Source of the DNA: Owenia fusiformis
Lineage: Eukaryota; Annelida; Polychaeta; Sabellida; Oweniidae
Length of the DNA stretch: 64,000 bases
NCBI GenBank assembly: GCA_903813345.2
Contig: CAIIXF020000010.1
Location: forward strand, 25,072,425-25,136,424
Direction of reading: 5' to 3'
In this document: one piece after another, positions 57,150 to 64,000 of the stretch
Layout: the number at the start of each line of letters is the position of its first letter
How positions within the stretch are numbered: position 1 is the first letter of the stretch
Notes under the pieces: model-generated
What the model was told of the DNA's origin: nothing
The model's database searches: none
Seen by the model: the letters and a program-made list of their open reading frames with translations, nothing else
Made by a program: the position numbers and the translations under genes

Positions 57150-57905
57150 AAATTTATTTCGCAACGCTCATCCGAGGAGGGTCTCATCCTAAATGTGTCT
57201 CGTCCGGAGACGTGTCATCCTGAGATGACACCAGACATCACCACTCTGTTCCACTTGAACTATAACATCATTTTATACCATTAATTTCAATTTTAGAAAG
57301 AAAAATTTATTTCGTAACGCTCATCCGAGGAGGGTGTCATCCTAAATGTGTCTCGTCCGGAGACGTGTCATCCCGAGATGACACCAGACATCACCACTCT
57401 GTTCAACTTGAACTATAACATCATTTTATACCATTAATTTCAATTTTAGAAAGAAAAATTTATTTCGTAACGCTCATCCGAGGAGGGTGTCATCCTAAAT
57501 GTGTCTCGTCCGGAGACGTGTCATCCCGAGATGACACCAGACATCACCACTCTGTTCAACTTGAACTATAACATCATTTTATACCATTAATTTCAATTTT
57601 AGAAAGAAAAATTTATTTCGTAACGCTCATCCGAGGAGGGTGTCATCCTAAATGTGTCTCGTCCGGAGACGTGTCATCCCGAGATGACACCAGACATCAC
57701 CACTCTGTTCAACTTGAACTATAACATCATTTTATACCATTAATTTCAATTTTAGAAAGAAAAATTTATTTCGCAACGCTCATCCGAGGAGGGTCTCATC
57801 CTAAATGTGTCTCGTCCGGAGACGTGTCATCCTGAGATGACACCAGACATCACCACTCTGTTCCACTTGAACTATAACATCATTTTATACCATTAATTTC
57901 AATTT
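57150..57905 (+). repeat. Four-unit higher-order duplication
   Basis: The rare pair of variants CATCCTGAGATG and CTGTTCCACTTG occurs at about 57,216-57,251 and again 612 bp later (4 x 153). A similar case is the CATCCGGAGATG variant at 58,593 and 59,663, 1070 bp apart (7 x 153 less one base). Confidence 0.85.
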
Positions 57906-60900
57906 TAGAAAGAAAAATTTATTTCGTAACGCTCATCCGAGGAGGGTCTCATCCTAAATGTGTCTCGTCCGGAGACGTGTCATCCCAAGATGACACCAGA
58001 CATCACCACTCTGTTCAACTTGAACTATAACATCATTTTATACCATTAATTTCAATTTTAGAAAGAAAAATTTATTTCGTAACGCTCATCCGAGGAGGGT
58101 GTCATCCTAAATGTGTCTCGTCCGGAGACGTGTCATCCCGAGATGACACCAGACATCACCACTCTGTTCAACTTGAACTATAACATCATTTTATACCATT
58201 AATTTCAATTTTAGAAAGAAAAATTTATTTCGTAACGCTCATCCGAGGAGGGTCTCATCCTAAATGTGTCTCGTCCGGAGACGTGTCATCCCGAGATGAC
58301 ACCAGACATCACCACTCTGTTCAACTTGAACTATAACATCATTTTATACCATTAATTTCAATTTTAGAAAGAAAAATTTATTTCAAAACGCTCATCCGAG
58401 GAGGGTCTCATCCTAAATGTGTCTCGTCCGGAGACGTGTCATCCCGAGATGACACCAGACATCACCACTCTGTTCAACTTGAACTATAACATCATTTTAT
58501 ACCATTAATTTCAATTTTAGAAAGAAAAATTTATTTCGTAACGCTCATCCGAGGAGGGTGTCATCCTAAATGTGTCTCGTCCGGAGACGTGTCATCCGGA
58601 GATGACACCAGACATCACCACTCTGTTCAACTTGAACTATAACATCATTTTATACCATTAATTTCAATTTTAGAAAGAAAAATTTATTTCGTAACGCTCA
58701 TCCGAGGAGGGTCTCATCCTAAATGTGTCTCGTCCGGAGACGTGTCATCCCGAGATGACACCAGACATCACCACTCTGTTCAACTTGAACTATAACATCA
58801 TTTTATACCATTAATTTCAATTTTAGAAAGAAAAATTTATTTCGCAACGCTCATCCGAGGAGGGTGTCATCCTAAATGTGTCTCGTCCGGAGACGTGTCA
58901 TCCCGAGATGACACCAGACATCACCACTCTGTTCAACTTGAACTATAACATCATTTTATACCATTAATTTAATTTTAGAAAGAAAAATTTATTTCGCAAC
59001 GCTCATCCGAGGAGGGTCTCATCCTAAATGTGTCTCGTCCGGAGACGTGTCATCCCGAGATGACACCAGACATCACCACTCTGTTCAACTTGAACTATAA
59101 CATCATTTTATACCTTTAATTTCAATTTTAGAAAGAAAAATTTATTTTGCAACGCTCAGCCGAGGAGGGTCTCATCCTAAATGTGTCTCGTCCGGAGACG
59201 TGTCATCCCGAGATGACACCAGACATCACCACTCTGTTAAACTTGAACTATAACATCATTTTATACCATTAATTTCAATTTTAGAAAGAAAAATTTATTT
59301 CGTAACGCTCATCCGAGGAGGGTCTCATCCTAAATGTGTCTCGTCCGGAGACGTGTCATCCCGAGATGACACCAGACATCACCACTCTGTTCAACTTGAA
59401 CTATAACATCATTTTATACCATTAATTTCAATTTTAGAAAGAAAAATTTATTTCGTAACGCTCATCCGAGGAGGGTCTCATCCTAAATGTGTCTCGTCCG
59501 GAGACGTGTCATCCCGAGATGACACCAGACATCACCACTCTGTTCAACTTGAACTATAACATCATTTTATACCATTAATTTCAATTTTAGAAAGAAAAAT
59601 TTATTTCGTAACGCTCATCCGAGGAGGGTGTCATCCTAAATGTGTCTCGTCCGGAGACGTGTCATCCGGAGATGACACCAGACATCACCACTCTGTTCAA
59701 CTTGAACTATAACATCATTTTATACCATTAATTTCAATTTTAGAAAGAAAAATTTATTTCGTAACGCTCATCCGAGGAGGTTCTCATCCTTAATGTGTCT
59801 CGTCCGGAGACGTGTCATCCCGAGATGACACCAGACATCACCACTCTGTTCAACTTGAACTATAACATCATTTTATACCATTAATTTCAATTTTAGAAAG
59901 AAAAATTTATTTCGTAACGCTCATCCGAGGAGGGTGTCATCCTAAATGTGTCTCGTCCGGAGACGTGTCATCCCAAGATGACACCAGACATCACCACTCT
60001 GTTCAACTTAAACTATAACATCATTTTATACCATTAATTTCAATTTTAGAAAGAAAAATTTATTTCGTAACGCTCATCCGAGGAGGGTCTCATCCTAAAT
60101 GTGTCTCGTCCGGAGACGTGTCATCCCGAGATGACACCAGACATCACCACTCTGTTCAACTTGAACTATAACATCATTTTATACCATTAATTTCAATTTA
60201 GAAAGAAAAATTTATTTCATAACGCTCATCCGAGGAGGGTCTCATCCTAAATGTGTCTCGTCCGGAGACGTGTCATCCCGAGATGACACCAGACATCACC
60301 ACTCTGTTCAACTTGAACTATAACATCATTTTATACCATTAATTTCAATTTTAGAAAGAAAAATTTATTTCGCAACACTCATCCGAGGAGGGTCTCATCC
60401 TAAATGTGTCTCGTCCGGAGACGTGTCATCCCGAGATGACACCAGACATCACCACTCTGTTCAACTTGAACTATAACATCATTTTATACCATTAATTTCA
60501 ATTTAAGAAAGAAAAATTTATTTCGCAACGCTTATCCGAGGAGGGTCTCATCCTAAATGTGTCTCGTCCGGAGACGTGTCATCCCGAGATGACACCAGAC
60601 ATCACCACTCTGTTCAACTTGAACTATAACATCATTTTATACCATTAATATCAATTTTAGAAAGGAAAATTTATTTCGCAACGCTCATCCGAGGAGGGTC
60701 TCATCCTAAATGTGTCTCGTCCGGAGACGTGTCATCCCGAGATGACACCAGACATCACCACTCTGTTCAACTTGAACTATAACATCATTTTATACCATTA
60801 ATTTCAATTTTAGAAAGAAAAATTTATTTCGCAACGCTCATCAGAGGAGGGTCTCATCCTAAATGTGTCTCTTCCGGAGACGTGTCATCCCGAGATGACA

Positions 60901-62039
60901 CCAGACATCACCACTCTGTTCAACTTGAACTATAACATCATTTTATACCATTAATTTCAATTTTAGAAAGAAAAATTTATTTCGCAACGCTCATCCGAGG
61001 AGGGTCTCATCCTAAATGTGTCTCGTCCGGAGACGTGTCATCCCGAGATGACACCAGACATCACCACTCTGTTCAACTTGAACTATAACATCATTTTATA
61101 CCATTAATTTCAATTTTAGAAAGAAAAATTTATTTCGTAACGCTCATCCGAGGAGGGTCTCATCCTAAATGTGTCTCGTCCGGAGACGTGTCATCCCAAG
61201 ATGACACCAGACATCACCACTCTGTTCAACTTGAACTATAACATCATTTTATACCATTAATTTCAATTTTAGAAAGAAAAATTTATTTCGTAACGCTCAT
61301 CCGAGGAGGGTCTCATCCTAAATGTGTCTCGTCCGGAGACGTGTCATCCCGAGATGACACCAGACATCACTACTCTGTTCAACTTGAACTATAACATCAT
61401 TTTATACCATTAATTTCAAATTTAGAAAGAAAAATTTATTTCATAACGCTCATCCGAGGAGGGTCTCATCCTAAATGTGTCTCGTCCGGAGACGTGTCAT
61501 CCCGAGATGACACCAGACATCACCACTCTGTTCAACTTGAACTATAACATCATTTTATACCATTAATTTCAATTTTAGAAAGAAAAATTTATTTCGCAAC
61601 GCTCATCCGAGGAGGGTCACATCCTAAATGTGTCTCGTCCGGAGACGTGTCATCCCGAGATGACACCAGACATCACCACTCTGTTCAACTTGAACTATAA
61701 CATCATTTTATACCATTAATTTCAATTTTAGAAAGAAAAATTTATTTCGCAACGCTCATCCGAGGAGGGTCTCATCCTAAATGTGTCTCGTCCGGAGACG
61801 TGTCATCCCGAGATGACACCAGACATCACCACTCTGTTCAACTTGAACTATAACATCATTTTATACCATTAATTTAATTTTAGAAAGAAAAATTTATTTC
61901 GCAACGCTCATCCGAGGAGGGTCTCATCCTAAATGTGTCTCGTCCGGAGACGTGTCATCCCGAGATGACACCAGACATCACCACTCTGTTCAACTTGAAC
62001 TATAACATCATTTTATACCATTAATTTCAATTTTAGAAA

Positions 62040-64000
62040 GAAAAATTTATTTCGTAACGCTCATCCGAGGAGGGTGTCATCCTAAATGTGTCTCGTCCGG
62101 AGACGTGTCATCCCGAGATGACACCAGACATCACCACTCTGTTCAACTTGAACTATAACATCATTTTATACCATTAATTTCAATTTTAGAAAGAAAAATT
62201 TATTTCGTAACGCTCATCCGAGGAGGGTGTCATCCTAAATGTGTCTCGTCCGGAGACGTGTCATCCCGAGATGACACCAGACATCACCACTCTGTTCAAC
62301 TTGAACTATAACATCATTTTATACCATTAATTTCAATTTTAGAAAGAAAAATTTATTTCGTAACGCTCATCCGAGGAGGGTGTCATCCTAAATGTGTCTC
62401 GTCCGGAGACGTGTCATCCCGAGATGACACCAGACATCACCACTCTGTTCAACTTGAACTATAACATCATTTTATACCATTAATTTCAATTTTAGAAAGA
62501 AAAATTTATTTCGTAACGCTCATCCGAGGAGGGTGTCATCCTAAATGTGTCTCGTCCGGAGACGTGTCATCCCGAGATGACACCAGACATCACCACTCTG
62601 TTCAACTTGAACTATAACATCATTTTATACCATTAATTTCAATTTTAGAAAGAAAAATTTATTTCGTAACGCTCATCCGAGGAGGGTGTCATCCTAAATG
62701 TGTCTCGTCCGGAGACGTGTCATCCCGAGATGACACCAGACATCACCACTCTGTTCAACTTGAACTATAACATCATTTTATACCATTAATTTCAATTTTA
62801 GAAAGAAAAATTTATTTCGTAACGCTCATCCGAGGAGGGTGTCATCCTAAATGTGTCTCGTCCGGAGACGTGTCATCCCGAGATGACACCAGACATCACC
62901 ACTCTGTTCAACTTGAACTATAACATCATTTTATACCATTAATTTCAATTTTAGAAAGAAAAATTTATTTCGTAACGCTCATCCGAGGAGGGTGTCATCC
63001 TAAATGTGTCTCGTCCGGAGACGTGTCATCCCGAGATGACACCAGACATCACCACTCTGTTCAACTTGAACTATAACATCATTTTATACCATTAATTTCA
63101 ATTTTAGAAAGAAAAATTTATTTCGTAACGCTCATCCGAGGAGGGTGTCATCCTAAATGTGTCTCGTCCGGAGACGTGTCATCCCGAGATGACACCAGAC
63201 ATCACCACTCTGTTCAACTTGAACTATAACATCATTTTATACCATTAATTTCAATTTTAGAAAGAAAAATTTATTTCGTAACGCTCATCCGAGGAGGGTG
63301 TCATCCTAAATGTGTCTCGTCCGGAGACGTGTCATCCCGAGATGACACCAGACATCACCACTCTGTTCAACTTGAACTATAACATCATTTTATACCATTA
63401 ATTTCAATTTTAGAAAGAAAATTTATTTCGTAACGCTCATCCGAGGAGGGTGTCATCCTAAATGTGTCTCGTCCGGAGACGTGTCATCCCGAGATGACAC
63501 CAGACATCACCACTCTGTTCAACTTGAACTATAACATCATTTTATACCATTAATTTCAATTTTAGAAAGAAAAATTTATTTCGTAACGCTCATCCGAGGA
63601 GGGTGTCATCCTAAATGTGTCTCGTCCGGAGACGTGTCATCCCGAGATGACACCAGACATCACCACTCTGTTCAACTTGAACTATAACATCATTTTATAC
63701 CATTAATTTCAATTTTAGAAAGAAAAATTTATTTCGTAACGCTCATCCGAGGAGGGTGTCATCCTAAATGTGTCTCGTCCGGAGACGTGTCATCCCGAGA
63801 TGACACCAGACATCACCACTCTGTTCAACTTGAACTATAACATCATTTTATACCATTAATTTCAATTTTAGAAAGAAAAATTTATTTCGTAACGCTCATC
63901 CGAGGAGGGTGTCATCCTAAATGTGTCTCGTCCGGAGACGTGTCATCCCGAGATGACACCAGACATCACCACTCTGTTCAACTTGAACTATAACATCATT
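62040..64000 (+). repeat. Homogeneous terminal block of 13 satellite units
   Basis: All 13 units from 62,040 to the edge carry GGGTGTCATCC instead of the commoner GGGTCTCATCC, together with CGTAACGC and TTTTAGAAAG. They are nearly identical apart from one single-base deletion near 63,420. This indicates recent local amplification. Confidence 0.9.

Larger units (their letters stand above)
52312..64000 (+). repeat. 153-bp satellite array, about 76 units, running off the window
   Basis: Units recur every 153 bp (first unit-to-unit distances 153, 153) from 52,312 to the window end. Within a unit, four diverged 16-bp sub-repeats lie in series: GCTCATCCGAGGAGGG, TCTCATCCTAAATGTG, TCTCGTCCGGAGACGT and GTCATCCCGAGATGAC. 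An AT-rich 85-bp part follows. The fourth sub-repeat forms a perfect hairpin, GTGTCATC-CCGA-GATGACAC; the third forms GTCTC-GTCCG-GAGAC. Most units differ by 0-3 bases. There is no coding frame. Function unknown; a heterochromatic or centromeric satellite, or a tandem expansion born inside a transposon, are possible. Confidence 0.97.

Noticed and set aside
52312-64000. Array read as a CRISPR locus
   Set aside because: The whole 153-bp unit is repeated, with no unique spacers between repeats, and the surroundings are eukaryotic transposon DNA.
52312-64000. Hammerhead ribozyme in the satellite (reverse strand CGGATGAG...CGAAA)
   Set aside because: The core would need CTGATGA but reads CGGATGA, stem II would be one or two pairs, and I find no pairing for stem I. 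A covariance-model search would be decisive.
52312-64000. CENP-B box in the satellite unit
   Set aside because: TCCCGAGATGACAC matches only the CCCG part of the motif; the required downstream T and CGAA positions are absent.

Overview
This window looks like repeat-dominated nuclear DNA from an animal, most likely a marine invertebrate; a bivalve or other mollusc is my best guess. The reasons are its AT-rich non-coding character, the absence of long open frames, GACGGACGG-type tails on interspersed elements, dense short inverted-repeat elements, Tc1/mariner relics and a long satellite array. The taxon is an inference from repeat style, not from a diagnostic gene. I find no confident host protein-coding gene. 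The few protein-like signals are a broken Tc1-like transposase, a mariner C-terminus, and two small exon-like frames inside transposons.

Layout. 1-22,150: scattered non-autonomous elements. Two sibling families dominate, called Rep-B (ends CAGGCCTGTCAAC) and Rep-D (ends CAGAGCTGTCAA). They share internal TCCCGCGAA-like words and 6-7 bp target duplications. They are mixed with Rep-K (two copies with a 135-bp internal tandem repeat and a GACG tail), long-inverted-repeat elements starting AGGGTTT (C, R), an 827-bp inverted-repeat element (X), and five arrays of one shared 15-bp minisatellite. 22,151-31,362: one element (G) with 5-bp target duplications has been inflated by nested insertions, G > H > B > D > (C and E), nearly every boundary readable, plus a separate insertion O. 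31,800-35,400: foldback elements flanked by TTAA (M family). 37,959-39,250: degenerate 235-bp tandem repeat. 39,931-41,563: Tc1/mariner element with intact ends and a dead transposase. 43,876-47,729: another nest, Q > Y > M, in which Y carries a Cys-rich open frame. 50,170-51,796: mariner remnant and a G/C-tract element.

52,312 to the window end: a tandem satellite of 153-bp units, about 76 copies over 11.7 kb and continuing past the edge. Each unit contains four diverged 16-bp sub-repeats and a perfect 8-bp-stem hairpin. Higher-order duplications of 3, 4 and 7 units and a homogeneous terminal block of 13 units are visible. The 20 bp just left of the array resemble the terminus of element Q.

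Nothing here forms a pathway or operon. The region is a record of transposition into transposons, and the satellite is the largest feature. All copy counts and alignments were made by eye.
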